From the NCBI GenBank assembly GCA_943737045.1, contig CALSFV010000203.1:1-64000 (forward strand): 64,000 nt of DNA, read 5' to 3'. How positions within the stretch are numbered: position 1 is the stretch's first letter; each line of letters opens with the position of its first letter. The notes under the pieces are model-generated. The model was not told the origin of the DNA. It worked only from the letters and a program-made list of their open reading frames with translations, and made no database searches. This DNA is from Parapristionchus giblindavisi (Eukaryota > Nematoda > Chromadorea > Rhabditida > Diplogasteridae). Below are positions 31,560 through 44,000 of this stretch, piece after piece. The position numbers and the translations under genes are program-made.

Positions 31560-32046
31560 AAGTGATGACACTAGATGAAGGGATGGGCATTCTTCAATTC
31601 TTCCGTTGGTATCGACCACCATCGCATCAATCTTTTTGAAGTCATCACGCAACGAACACGGGGTTGTCCTGGAGATAGGAATTTGGCGTAGTTATACGGT
31701 ATCCGCATAGTGCATCTTCTAGCCCATATGTATTTCAGAATCCATTTCTCTTATACGAATTGCTCATTTGCATTTTATTCTTAGCTCATCGATACTTCAT
31801 CGATCCAGTCCTGCAAACAAGTCATTCTTCTGATCCTCTCATTTCTCCATCGGTCTAATCTTGTCACGCCCTGCATTCTCCGCTTCATCTTCGTTGTGCA
31901 ATTCTCAACCTATCTTTGTCGCATTCTCGTAAGAACATGACTCACAGCCATACAAAACAGTCGATGTTATGCTGCTTTCCAACAGGTTCCTCTTCTTATC
32001 CATAGGAAGTAACTTTGAAACTTCACTCCAAACCATCCAGGTGCGA
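31560..32046 (-). mobile_element. Decayed LINE fragment, RT C-terminal tail
   Basis: The minus strand in broken frames reads KLLPMDKKRNLLESSITS, then TVLYGCES, DRLRIAQRR, KMKRRMQGVTRLDRWRNE and RIRRMTCLQDWIDEVS, followed further on by LRDDFKKIDAM. This is the conserved order at the C-terminus of RTE-like and related non-LTR transcriptases (LLYGCE, then RVTQRRMERRMLG, then RDRIRNEEIRR, then W-DD). Frameshifts and stops make it non-functional. Confidence 0.7.
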
Positions 32047-32461
32047 GGTATGTTACTTAATTATTTATAAAGAATTTATTCATGTAGTAGCGATCGCTTA
32101 GCTGTTTGGGAGACTAAAATATGCCACAGCGTATTTTTGGTTGAGTCTGAAGTTTTTTTTTGGAATCCGACAATTTTTCAAAATTTAAGTATTCCCTCGC
32201 AGAAGTAAATTCAAATTGCACGGTAATTCAAATTTTCATTACGGTGTGATAATTTTAAGCAAATCATTCTGAAAAAAAGCCTTGCTTTATAAGGCGTTTT
32301 GCCGCTTGATGCATATTGAAAAACTAACGTGCACCATGGTACATAATCACGTCAAATGCAAACATGCACAATATATCAACATAGCAAATTTGATCTGTGT
32401 ATTGACACTAGAATATTACACAATGGGGGTTCTACTGAAGATGGCCAACCTCACTGGGTAG

Positions 32462-33995
32462 CAGGGCTCGAACAGAAATTTTTTTTCAGAAATCGGAAAA
32501 CAGAAATTTCTGTTTTCAAAAAAGCAGAAAAAAACAGAAAATGTCATAAAATCATTGATTTGACATTTTTTTATTTTTATTTTTATTAGTTTGGCTACAA
32601 AACCAATTTCGCATACATTTTTATCTAGGCGCCAGCGAAAACACCAAATTGCCACGCAATAAAGTCGAAACGATATCGGTTACAGTTGACTAAAACGAAC
32701 ACCCGAGATACCAAAGTCCGATCATGAAATTTTCTTTCGTATATACACATTGATTAGGAATGGTTTACAAACGATTTTCCGGTATTCTGACAAATACTTG
32801 CCTGTATGTTGCAAATAGCTGTTTTTTCGACTACCATTTGCCAGAATATGGGCAAATCGTGTACACAAGTAGGGAAAGATGAGAAATCTGATGCCATATT
32901 TGGGTCAATTTACTCTCTCTCTCTAAGGTATTTCAAAAAAAACACTTCATAAATGCAACTCTAAATGAGTTTTTTTTAAAATTTTTCTTTAAAACTATCT
33001 CGGAAAAAAATATTTTTGAAAATTTTCTGTTTAAAATATATATTTGCTGTTTTTGGTTAGAAATTTTTCTGTCCTCCAAAATGACCAGAAAACAGAAGAA
33101 AAAAACAGAAATTCCCATAAATGTTCTTTGATGCGATGAAAGCAGTTGTGATTAATATAGCAGTGATAAGCATAATAAATATTTTACTTCAACAAACCGG
33201 GTTTGTATTGCAAAATATAACATTATGGTTTTCCAAAGAGTCCGATCTCAAATCAAATATGCATCATAATTGGTTTACTATATTTTACATATAATGTATT
33301 TATCATAAATAAATAAGTCTAAGTGCTGACAAGGATCTTTTTCAAACATAAAAAAAAAGAAAATATTTGAAAATTCGATATATAACTCATAAGATCAAAG
33401 ATCATTTTGCTAATAATGACCACTCTCTCGAAAATATAACAACAAAACATGATCGCTTTCCATAATCGAATCACGCCTGAATCAATCAATCATCCTTTGT
33501 CTTCATCATTCTATTATCCTTCTCTTCTCATCTCTTCATTCATTCATTCTTAGTCTTCTCCGTCTGACCACTCGGTCACTTTTTCCTCATCGCACCCACG
33601 TACTCCGCATACCATGAGCGATCAACCTGCCGACGTCGCGTCACCCCCTGAGGTTGGTTCAGAGATCAAAGATCAAAGAGCAAAAATCAATTACTCAATT
33701 ATCTCTAGTCATGATACGTCTATATTTGACATGATATTAAAGATCACCACTAAATTTGCAGAAGAAACCCAAAAAGGAGGAGACCACTGCACTTCCAGCA
33801 CCATCTGCACTTCATAAATGCAACAGGAAATGAGTTTTCTCTTTTTCTTTAAAAACATTTCAAAAAATAATATTTTCTGAACATTTTCTGTTTTAGAAAT
33901 ATATTTTCTGCTTCTGGTCAGAAAATGTTCTGGTTCCCAAAAGAAAAAAAAACAGAAAAAAACAGAAAATTCAGAAACAGAAATTCCCAGCCCTG
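32462..33995. mobile_element. 1534-bp non-autonomous hAT-like element
   Basis: It is flanked by a perfect 8-bp duplication CTGGGTAG (32454-32461 and 33996-34003). The left end is CAGGGCTCGAACAGAAATTT. The right end in reverse complement begins CAGGGCTGGGAATTTCTG. CAGGGCT termini with 8-bp duplications are typical of hAT transposons. Sub-terminal DNA is rich in repeated ACAGAAA/TTTCTGT words. A right-end-like segment occurs twice in the same orientation (about 32938-33115 and 33814-33990), enclosing unrelated DNA with a gene-like fragment. No transposase was seen. Confidence 0.85.
33614..33833 (+). pseudogene. Gene-like two-exon fragment inside the hAT element
   Basis: ATG at 33614 opens MSDQPADVASPPE up to a GTTGG donor (exon 33614-33652). 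A TTTGCAG acceptor starts 33762-33833, in phase, reading KKPKKEETTALPAPSALHK. About 16 bp before its TGA the sequence becomes the transposon's own right-end DNA (CACTTCATAAATGC, also near 32942). This looks like the 5' end of another gene captured by the element and cut off by it. The donor gene is not recognised; a Pro/Ala/Lys-rich N-terminus gives little to go on. It may be transcribed but is too short to be a full protein. Confidence 0.45.
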
Positions 33996-34003
33996 CTGGG
34001 TAG

Positions 34004-35050
34004 AGGTTCACTGTGTAGAACCTTATGGCCGAAACGGTGAATCACGCCTCTACTAATAACTACTTTTGATTCTCTAATATATAATTTCTTGAGTACATTT
34101 GCATGTTTAACTATGATCTATTTCCATTTTGATTGATTGAGAAAATAAATTGAGGAATATGTGCAATGAATATATCAATATAAAAGTGTACCAGGTCCAG
34201 TGATTTGTTGTGTTATATTGATATGCAGATACTTTATTAATAATTTATTAATATTACCGTTCATATTACTTATTATATTTAACTATCAATCAATCTGACC
34301 TTTAAAAACTCATATCATCTTATCTAGAAATAATGGTTATGTTCGATATTCCCTGATTGTTAAAGAAGCAAGACATCGCCAAAAAACAGAGACAGCGTAT
34401 CATAGTAGAATGAGTCCCTGAAAATTTCGTTATAGACTAAATCGAGGGAGTGAGATCACATACATGTTTCGATCTTCAAAGTGTAGATCCCTTCATTCTT
34501 CATCCCTTGAAAGTATTAAAGCCAAGCGATTGCATTTTCGATCAGATGTGTACAGTCATGTTCTAATACATTTTGCCATTAAATTTTTATACTATCATAA
34601 TTTAATCACAGTTCAATATATAGTTTTCAGAGCTCATAACAATACTTTTCTTTTTACAGCATTTTGCAACTTTCCTGTTAACAAATTGTGATATTACTTA
34701 TCAGAAAATCAGTATTCCAGTCTGAATAAATCAGCGCTCTTATCTCTTGTTGTTTTAACTTTTTAATTCAAAACAAATCGGCGAGAAATTGCGGGAGATC
34801 GAATCGAAAAAAAGAGTAGATTGGATCATTTTCGTAATCGTATCATACATGAGTGGTGAAGAGAGGAAGAGTGGATATAGGAGGGAGGAATGGTATATGC
34901 TATAGAGACTATCGAGGAGATAGAGGGACAGGCCCTGAGGATACATGAAATACAGAAGAGATGGAGAGATATATAGAGGGACAGAGATATAGGGATGGAG
35001 GGGGAAGGAGGAGAGAGAGAGAGTGAGGCTCAATGGGCCGGTCCTTTTGC
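34004..35050. other. Intergenic, no gene seen
   Basis: AT-rich sequence, then a GA-rich stretch at about 34860-35030 just upstream of the DM13 gene. Confidence 0.5.
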
Positions 35051-38000
35051 ATGACCTCCTTTCCTATTGCACTAGCCATTCATTCCGTGATGTTGCTGCC
35101 GTGTATAGTTATCGCTCTCGGTAAGAGTTTACACTTTCACTATTATTCAAAAATAAGACCCCCTAGGACCCTTTGACTTTTTAAATTATCTATATCATCT
35201 TGAATTTGTGATTTACTTACCGTACTAGTTCCAATTATTTTTCTTCAGGATGGTTACTACCGTGTGTTTCTTGTGAGATCCTTCGACCGCAGGCTATCAT
35301 TCCATGGTCTGAATATCAGAAGAGATTGCGGGAACAAGTCGAAGCCGAAGTTCGCCAAGAAGCCGATCTTGAATCCAATCCATTTCTGAAGAACTCTCTC
35401 ATTCCTGCAACTGAAGGACAACTCAAGCCTCTGCCTGATTCGCTGATGAAATCACTGCAAACTCCTATTGATGATTCCGACTTCATCGGCGGTATTCCAT
35501 CCTATTCAACAGCATCCGTGAACAACAAATTAATGCCAACCCTGTAAGTGACTTCGTTCACACTTTCACTACTTTCATACAATGGATTATAGGAGGAAAA
35601 CTCGTCCCTCTGGTCATTCGGTAATCCGTCCACAACTTCGTTCAAGGTATGAGTAGAAGAGAAGAAGGGGAAATTTAAACGAGTAGCATGCAAACAACAT
35701 ACGAGAATGAGTGTGGAGCTTGAGGGATACTTGAACATGTTGATTGAGCTCTAGGCAAATCCTACTATTGATTGATTATGATATTTTGATCTTATAAGGG
35801 AATTTAATAAAAAAACTCCATTACAGACGCCCAGATGATCCTCGTTCATTCATTAAAAGCAAAGTACCAAAGGCCATTGATCCTCCTCACTACAACGCTC
35901 CCAATTCTAAGCCTCCATTTGCTATGATCGATGCTCATCCTCGACACCTTCCCAATGGAGCCATCAATGCAATCGAGAGCCAGGTACACCCTCTGTCCCT
36001 CCCCCCTCTTAGTCAACCTTCCCTATAATTTGTGTCCATCTTACAGGGTAATGTATCCCCGTCGTCGTCAGGTTTCGCTGCTAGGAAACGCGAACCGGAA
36101 CCCGCGCAGAACATAAGACCCCTTCAATTTTCCTCGAACACTCTAGGAGGACAACTTTCCACTGACTCAGTCTCTTCGTCACTTTTTGATGGAGCTCCAT
36201 CTCCTGTGGTCAAGGCCATTGCTCCAGCCTACACTCGGCTAGGACCGGCACCTGGGCTCATCTTGTCACCTGATGGAAATAGCCATTCCAATCTTGTCAA
36301 TTCTATCTTCACACAATCACAAGCACATGGAGTTGTACAAGAAATTCCCATGGGAGGAATTCCCAATGGGGTATCATCACTATCCATTCCCAATCCACCC
36401 CCTTCTGTAGGAATACCATCTAATCCTCTCATGGAAGGACTTCCGAATCTATTCCAATCCAATTCTCCGATTTCTAATGGTTTCATTCCTGCTGAGACAG
36501 GAAATGGCATTGTTGCTGGAGGAGTGAGGAATCCTCTAGAAGGACTTCTCGCTCAAGGATCGCCTCTTGATAGCTTCAGTAAATTGGCCAAAAACTTCCT
36601 CGGAGGTTCAAATGGAGGCGGAGGACAAGTAAGATTATTATATTAATTTATTTTCGTCAAATCTTCTTCAATTCAATTTTCCCTTTGTAACGTACAAATA
36701 AAATATATTTTGCAGGGTAACATTTTGGACGCTATGACTAGTGCACTGAGCAATGTTGGCAGACAAGGCAATGGAGTGGGAACAGCCGCAATGGTTGATC
36801 CTCCTATTGTAGAAGCTCCGCGAAGGTATTTTATGACTCACTGATGGGGTGTAAAAGAGAGATTAGAGTGAGTCTAGTAAACCGTGTCAACACTCTCTTC
36901 ACTTCGCGCAATATATCGCCGTTCTCTGCCTACGAGACAGAATTGCGCGGTGAATGGACTACGCAACGATCTATCGTTTTCTATTTTAAGGGCCGAACCA
37001 TCTTTGATGGAGAAACTGTTCTCTTCGGCTGCAAATGCTTTGAATGAATCCATGAAAGCAAAGGAGAGACAGGATAAGTTCGATGCGATTAAGAAACAAC
37101 AAGAAGAAGAGATGGAAAAGAAGAAAGATGATGAGGACAAAGATTCTCATAAACAAGTAAACATATTGTTGATATATATATTATTTGTGTCTCTTCAATA
37201 AACATCTTCAATATATGGAGCTTCAATAGAGAGTGAAATTCATTTTGATCAAGCAATTATAGGTCAAGATGAGCAAAGTCGTCCAAAGTTCTCTAAAACT
37301 CCCAGAGATCGAGAATCTTCCCGAGGAACAGAGAAGTCTATTAGAAGCTGCGTTCAAATCAGGAGAAATCGATCTTGATGCTCTTACTCCAGCGTTCAAG
37401 TGAGTATTAATCATTAGCAGATAAGAGATGTAAAGAGAGGTGTGAACGATTTGTGGGGATTACTGGATGAATTGAGTACGGTGATCAACCCAGATAAATC
37501 GTTGTGCTGTTGATAAACAATATAGAGGTACCCAGAATAAACACACCCTGACCGATTTTCCTTTCATGAAATAGGGACTTTTTTGTTTGCCATGATCTAT
37601 TTTAAAATATTTCAAACGACATCATTATAGGACCCTAGTGAAAGATGATCTGAAAGAAGATTCACAGAAAGAGAAAATGAGTCGGCTGATCGAATGGATT
37701 CAAGCCAATCGTCCATCTCGCACGAATGTCTCTTCAATCTCAACAGGAGATAAACTACCCTACTATGGAAAGTACTGTGGAAGTCTCGCATCTCAGGTCA
37801 TTCTCATACACTTCTTACATACACTTTTCTGGTTTGTTCCCTTTTTCCTATTCGCTCCTTCTTCATCTTGAGTCTTCTCTTATCTGGGCCAAATCATTTG
37901 TCGTTGTCACAGCATTGGTTAACGATCCGTTCAATTCCAATGAATGAAATCTTTCCCGTATATGAGGTCAATATATCCACTTGATGGGAATGACATTCTT

Positions 38001-40985
38001 GTCCAATTCAGGATGGACCGACTAAGAGGATGGTCAAACCATCCGGTGCTATATGGGCCGTTGATAAGGATCGATTCATCGTTTCCAAATTCCATTTCCA
38101 ACCTGCATCGCTCAACGGTATACCCAAAGACATAACATATACATACTAAAAGAAGTATTCAAAAAGTATTCTGTTATTACCTGTCTTATCATACATGTTT
38201 CTCGATATTTATTTTAAAGGTGATTAACTATCGAAACAATTTGAAGAAATAGCAAACATAAATAATGCATCCTATCTTTGTTTCAGATAACGTAACATTC
38301 TGGTTGGGTCCAAATCGTACAACGGTGGATCTCGTAGCTGATTCATTCCCTAGTGAGAATGGATTCTATCTCCAACCGGAACCCATCGATATAAATGTCT
38401 TTGTAGTGGCGGATTTGAAAGTGAGTGAGAAGAGTAAGAAGAGAAAGTGAATAGGAGTCCAAGATAATCTCTTCGCCTCTACTTTCAATAAATCTTTTCC
38501 AATTATTGGTCTATTATAGTCCATATCGGCTCGGATTCGCGGATCAGAGAGTGTCAAGAGTTCGATAATCCATCCGGTATCTCTATTCAGTCCAAACACC
38601 CTAAGAGTCCGACGAGATGGTAAGAACATATTGAATTAAAATAATAGTATTAATAGATGTACAATAATAAGCATGCATGCACTTTAAATGTAATTTTTTA
38701 TAAATAACTAAGTTAGCTAATAATGTGCCCAATGGTTTTTCGGCCGTTACTTCTATAGTGAAAGTGTTATCTATACGACGGTCCTTTCCTATTGTTTGCC
38801 ATAGGACATACCGAAAGGGGCTACAGTAGGCCTCTCCTTTCACTCTCATGTAAACAGTTATCCCTTTGAATCAGCTATCGTACATGTTGAAAGAGATGAA
38901 ATGCCACCCAGTGAAGAGGAGGTGAAGAAGGAGAAGGAAGACATCCGACTTGTTGTCGCGGTTAGTTGTATTCAATCGAAATGGATCATTCAATTCATGG
39001 CAAAATTAGAAATAGAAGTATAAATCACAATAGAAAGTACACCTAGAGTACAAGAAGAAGATTTGGTATACGGTATCTCATTGTAGGGAGGAGCAGTCAA
39101 GGTAACAGAGGACTCTGATCTCAGGAGCATTGGAAACATGACAGGGTGAGATATTACATGATTAATATATTAGGTGGAGCACAAATTTGCTGCACAATTT
39201 CGTCCCCTACCAAACACTCATTCTGAAAGTCACGTTCTTTGTCTTTATCCGTTGCGGCAGGCTCAAAGACACCAAACGGCGCTTACATTTGGAAGAAGTT
39301 TACCCCTGAATGTTGTATTTGCGCGTTGTGATTGTTGCTAACCGTCAGCTTTCTCTACAATTTTCCAACGATCATCGTGCAAAACGTTCTGTTCTGTCCT
39401 ACCTAACCCCGAAATATACACATTCAGAATGACATTGGCTGTGAATGGTTTGCCTCCTACTGATACTTCTCTCTTCAACCGAATCATACCAAGAGGATTC
39501 GAACTACGACCACCACTCACGACTCCAGAGGATATCAGTGTATGACTAATCCATTGAAGTATCTCTATATATAAAAAAATATTTTTACAGGCCATAAAAC
39601 CGCTTGATTGGTATGCTGGCTTCCAGCCATTGCTGCTTCGTCTACCTTCAACAAGATCAGTCAAGAATATTAATTGGGTGTCCCTTAGAGATCATAAGCA
39701 CCAGGTATATTCGTAGAGTCAATAGAGTGCGAAACAGCCATACCGTACTACTATTTATTAGTAATTTATGTAGTTAACTTATTAATGTACTACATGCCAA
39801 TATGTACTTCAGAGAATAGTCTTGAGAAATTATTTTAAGCTGTAAACCACATGTCTTCTTATATTTTGTTGTCATAAAGCGAAGACTCGAGCCTCTTTAT
39901 CCATTTTATAGGAGACGATCGCGTCTGTAATTATGCCGAATGGACCAGGCTTCACGATTCCTTCCATGACACAGCTGAGACCACTCACTCCTAATGGCCT
40001 ATTCAATATTAGTTCCGGACACATTAAGGTGCGAAGACCTTTGTCGACAAGAGTACTTCTGATATTATGCAATGTTTAATTGCTTTAGGTCCATGATTAC
40101 AAAACAATCGAAATCACTGATTTCGTGTTGAAAACTGAAGGACGAGCGTTATGGTTTATGATAGGCCGAGACATTCTCCCCAATGCAAGTGGAAACATAG
40201 CTCCTCTCTATAATTCGTAAGTCGATGACTCATATCACCATGTACTTGTTTCTTTTTAAGATCAACCCGATCGTTTGATTGTGATTCGTTGCGTGATTAC
40301 AATGGAGAAACAGTCACAATTCGATTGCCCGGAAAGAAGGTCAGACAGTCATACTTGTGTCTGTTCATTAGCCTACTCTTGCTTATTACGAGAACAAAGC
40401 AGTAAAAAGTACTTGAATGATTAGCCCAACTTGTTTTCTCTACCGAGGAAGTTTCACTTAACTAGGTTTAATCATGAAAACGGCTAGAGTAAATGTAGAT
40501 ATATTCGTTTTATTTTGTCAATGCTGGGCTGCTCAGAATTATTTAAATTAATTCGGATGTTTTAAGGACATTAACGATGTGTTCTGGTTGAGTGTCTTTT
40601 CAATCCCCAGTACTCTCTCCTACTCTCACATCTATCTTCCATATAATGAGATGGTCATTCCTCCTGATCTCAGTGGAATACCTGTGAGTGTCTATGACTA
40701 ATTCAGTGAAGGAGGCTATAGAGAACGAAAGAATATAATGATTCATGTGATGAATCGACACAGGTGGCACTGAGAACAGTGAAAGAACAAGGAGAAAGAA
40801 ACTCTCTCATTTCGAATGTCCTTCATTACTGGCTAATTCTAACATTTGCAGACGCCCGAGTGTATCTACACACCGTAATCTACAGTAATCTCATATATTT
40901 TCATAGTTTACTCATGTTTCTATTCATATTGTCCATTTGTCCATTTCCTCTACATTCATCATTATGGGTACATTGTCTTTCTTAA
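35051..40985 (+). CDS. Secreted or surface protein with two DM13-type domains
   Basis: Not identified beyond family. Exons: 35051-35120, 35249-35543, 35593-35646, 35827-35983, 36047-36628, 36716-36835, 36991-37156, 37263-37399, 37631-37796, 38012-38117, 38287-38420, 38520-38619, 38875-38960, 39087-39145, 39428-39539, 39591-39704, 39912-40028, 40089-40216, 40261-40339, 40568-40683, then 40763-40985 or 40852-40878. About 1040 or 974 residues, all in phase. The signal peptide is MTSFPIALAIHSVMLLPCIV. A long Pro/Ser/Gly-rich region follows, then a charged coiled-coil-like part (KKQQEEEMEKKKDDEDKD). The first DM13-like domain runs from KYCGSLASQ through DRFIVSKFHF to VTFWLGPN; the second from FNISSGHIKVHDYKTI through EITDF to ALWFMIGR. 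DM13 domains are proposed to be extracellular redox or adhesion modules. One C-terminus is hydrophobic, as for a membrane or GPI anchor; the other ends TPECIYTP. Confidence 0.82.
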
Positions 40986-41064
40986 CCGTCTATTTCCTAT
41001 TCTTGCCTTTGTCCAATGCTTTATTGAGATCTGCATGCCGAATTATGACCTTATGTGCAATTGT

Positions 41065-41070
41065 AATAAA
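41065..41070 (+). promoter_or_regulatory. Poly(A) signal AATAAA of the first DM13 gene
   Basis: AATAAA 80 bases after the long-form stop (187 after the short-form stop). Confidence 0.5.
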
Positions 41071-44000
41071 ATATATTTGACCACTTCTCTATGCAATGCC
41101 CCGAGTTGAAAAGATGCCTTTTCCGACTTAATAGTCCAGTCAACAATTGGCATTGTGACAAGTTATATTCTCGTATCAAACGTGTGATTACTTTTATTGT
41201 CTTTCATAATATCGGTCATACTTGAAGTTTTGGTGGTCTGGCACAGTAGACAACAACCCACATAGACGTGGATACAGTTTCAGTCGAAAGAGCCCTTAGG
41301 GCGGGGTAAATAATCTCCATCTAAGTATGACCTTATTTGGTTGTCATCATCCTCTTCTCAATGGCACAAGTATCATATCACATTTCTCCTCCTATTCATC
41401 TAACACTTCCTCTCTCTCCTCTCTCAAAACATTTGGTCGGTATCATATCGAATACGAACACAAACATTCGAGTCTCTATTCAGAATAGAAGATGAAGAGG
41501 CACCCCATTGACACTAAATACGACAGTCTCTCTCTGATGTTTCCTCCCCCTTTGGAAGCTTAGAGATCAAGAATAGTCCCTTCTAAGGAGTCAATCTCGA
41601 TCTCCGACACGGTTGGTCAGATAGTAGAGGAGGTGAAGAGAAGGAGTGAAAGAAAGAGGGAATAGATAAGTATGAAAAGGGCCATACCAAACCGCTCACT
41701 CAATCTACCAAGGTTAATGGAGACGAAGAAGGAGGAGGAGGTGAAGAAGACCAATAATGGGGTCACAACTTCAGCTCATCTGTTTCCATTTATTGAACTA
41801 TACTTATGTACTCACTCAAATACCATTCCTTCTCATGTTCAAGACTTTTTTCTCTAATTCTATTTCTCTCTACCATCCTCTTACCATTGCTCCTCCTCCT
41901 TTTCAGTCTAACAGTTAGATTTTCCCTATAGAGGTCGTATCTCCTTCCATCGATCATGTCCCTTTTCCATCAGTTTCTACAGTGTCCTTGTACGAGTCTT
42001 TTTGTATATGCTAGCCGGCTCACGCTGCTTCTTTTCCCCCTTCCTTCCTTCTTCTTCATCTTCATTTAGCCGATGCTACGGGTAGATAGGGTGGGGGATA
42101 CGATAGAGATAGGGAGAGGAGGGGATGTGGAGGAAGAGAGAGAAGTAAGATAATAAAAGATGGAGAGATTTGGACAAAAGGTGAAGCTGAGGGGATATAG
42201 GAAGAGTAGTTGCAGAGAATCAAGCATAAAGAAATGAAAGTAAAAGGATAGGAGGGAAAGGTAAGAAAAGAAGAGGAGAAGGGGAGAGGGGAGGGGAGGA
42301 AGGGGAGAGGGAGGGATATGAGAGGGAAAGGAAGAGGGTGGTGGTATACCGGATTCTCCTTGAGACTTCTCCATTGAATCATTCGGCTATTGTTCCGTTA
42401 AGCCGTTCGAATTAAATCTTCCATTGGTACGGTTATTCCTCTCTTATACATTCCATTTCCAGATACTTCTTCATCTCATTCTTGATCTTCACTTGATCCC
42501 TTCATTCCTTGTCATATCTCATGTTCACTGACAGTTTCTCCATCTCATTTCATGGCTTATCCACTCTGATTCCATATGCCACCCCCTCCTTCTCTCTCCC
42601 CCACCCCCTTCAGTCTCTCTCTCTCGGTTCAGACATTGCTCTCGTCCTTTCATGCTAATTTCTCGCCGACCCTAATACCATGATGGTATGGAGATAAGAG
42701 AATGGAATGTAACTACAGACGCTTCATCCATTTTCAATGTCATTTGCATTGAGTAGTCAATAGAGATCAAGCCATGGAGAGATAGGGGGAGGAGGGATGG
42801 TAGTACCATACCCAATTCTCTCAATTGTCATCTCTCTGTATGGGGTAATGGATCACTTCTCTAAGGTAGAATTATCCACTCCTTCCTCTTCCCTCCTCTC
42901 CTCATCCTCGTTCTTTTTGTCATTATGATTGATCAGATAGTCGAAGGGGAAGGACACCTTTATATGCATCATTGAGAAGATATAAATATACGAGAGTATA
43001 TATCTAAAGAGAGAGGGAGAGTACACTTTATCTTCATGCGGCCCTTTCAAACGTTAATTGGCTTGCATTACAGTGCACAAGGCCATATGGCATTGACGAT
43101 GGAAGGTGGATGGAGTTAAAAAGGAGATGTAGACGTGAGAGTAGCCAATGACCTCTTATCCTCTAGCTTATTCCTAGTATCTTTCAGATCCTTCAGCCTA
43201 TAGGCTATATGTCTCTTTCATTCTTCCTCTCGACCAGTCCATTTCTACTTGTTCTACGTGTCGTAATTGACACACGGTACAACCTGTCTCCCCCTCATCC
43301 TTTGCTTCCACTCAGATATGCCTGACCCTACCAGCTGAGTCCTCTGCTGGTTTGTGCCCTGAGGGGTCGTTCTATTCTCTTTATTCATTCATTCATGTTC
43401 ACTTCTCGTGTTCCAGACCCCCTACAGATTTACTCCCATTGTCCTTCCATCCATTCTAAACATTATCCACTCTCTTCTTCCTTCTACAACTGCAATTCTA
43501 CTTGAACACACGCACGGATATCTGGCAACAATCGAGGGTACTCTTACCATTTCCCCTTCCTCTTATCTCCACTCCCCTCCCTCTCCCTCTCCTCCCCCAC
43601 CTCTCCTCTCATCCACTCTTCTCCTCATATTCCTCCACCACTAATCGTGCATCTCTATCGGATATTCATCTAAGTTTATGGTTGAGTGGAACAAACCGTA
43701 ATTGGGTAAAAGAACCCTCCAACCCATTTGTCTCCTTTTCTCTTCTTCGTTTTCTCCTCCACGCCCATCAACAGTCTACCATATCCCTCCTCCTGTCTTT
43801 CGGCACAGCTTCTTATCCCTCTTAAAAGTCTGCATACAGTGTGCGTCCTTGTCTTTGTGTCTTTCATTCTCGACGCCCTTCATCGCCTAATCTGTCCGAC
43901 TAATCCATGGTCTCATCTTCCACGAGGAATCACAGCCCTCGCTTTCGGTCCCTATGATTGATTTACTACCACCCTCTCCCATTAACAATCACAACAATAC

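Noticed and set aside
32416..32655. Phe/Lys-rich frames over the ACAGAAA-rich hAT sub-terminal DNA
   Set aside because: Composition follows the short repeated words of the transposon ends; no transposase motif.
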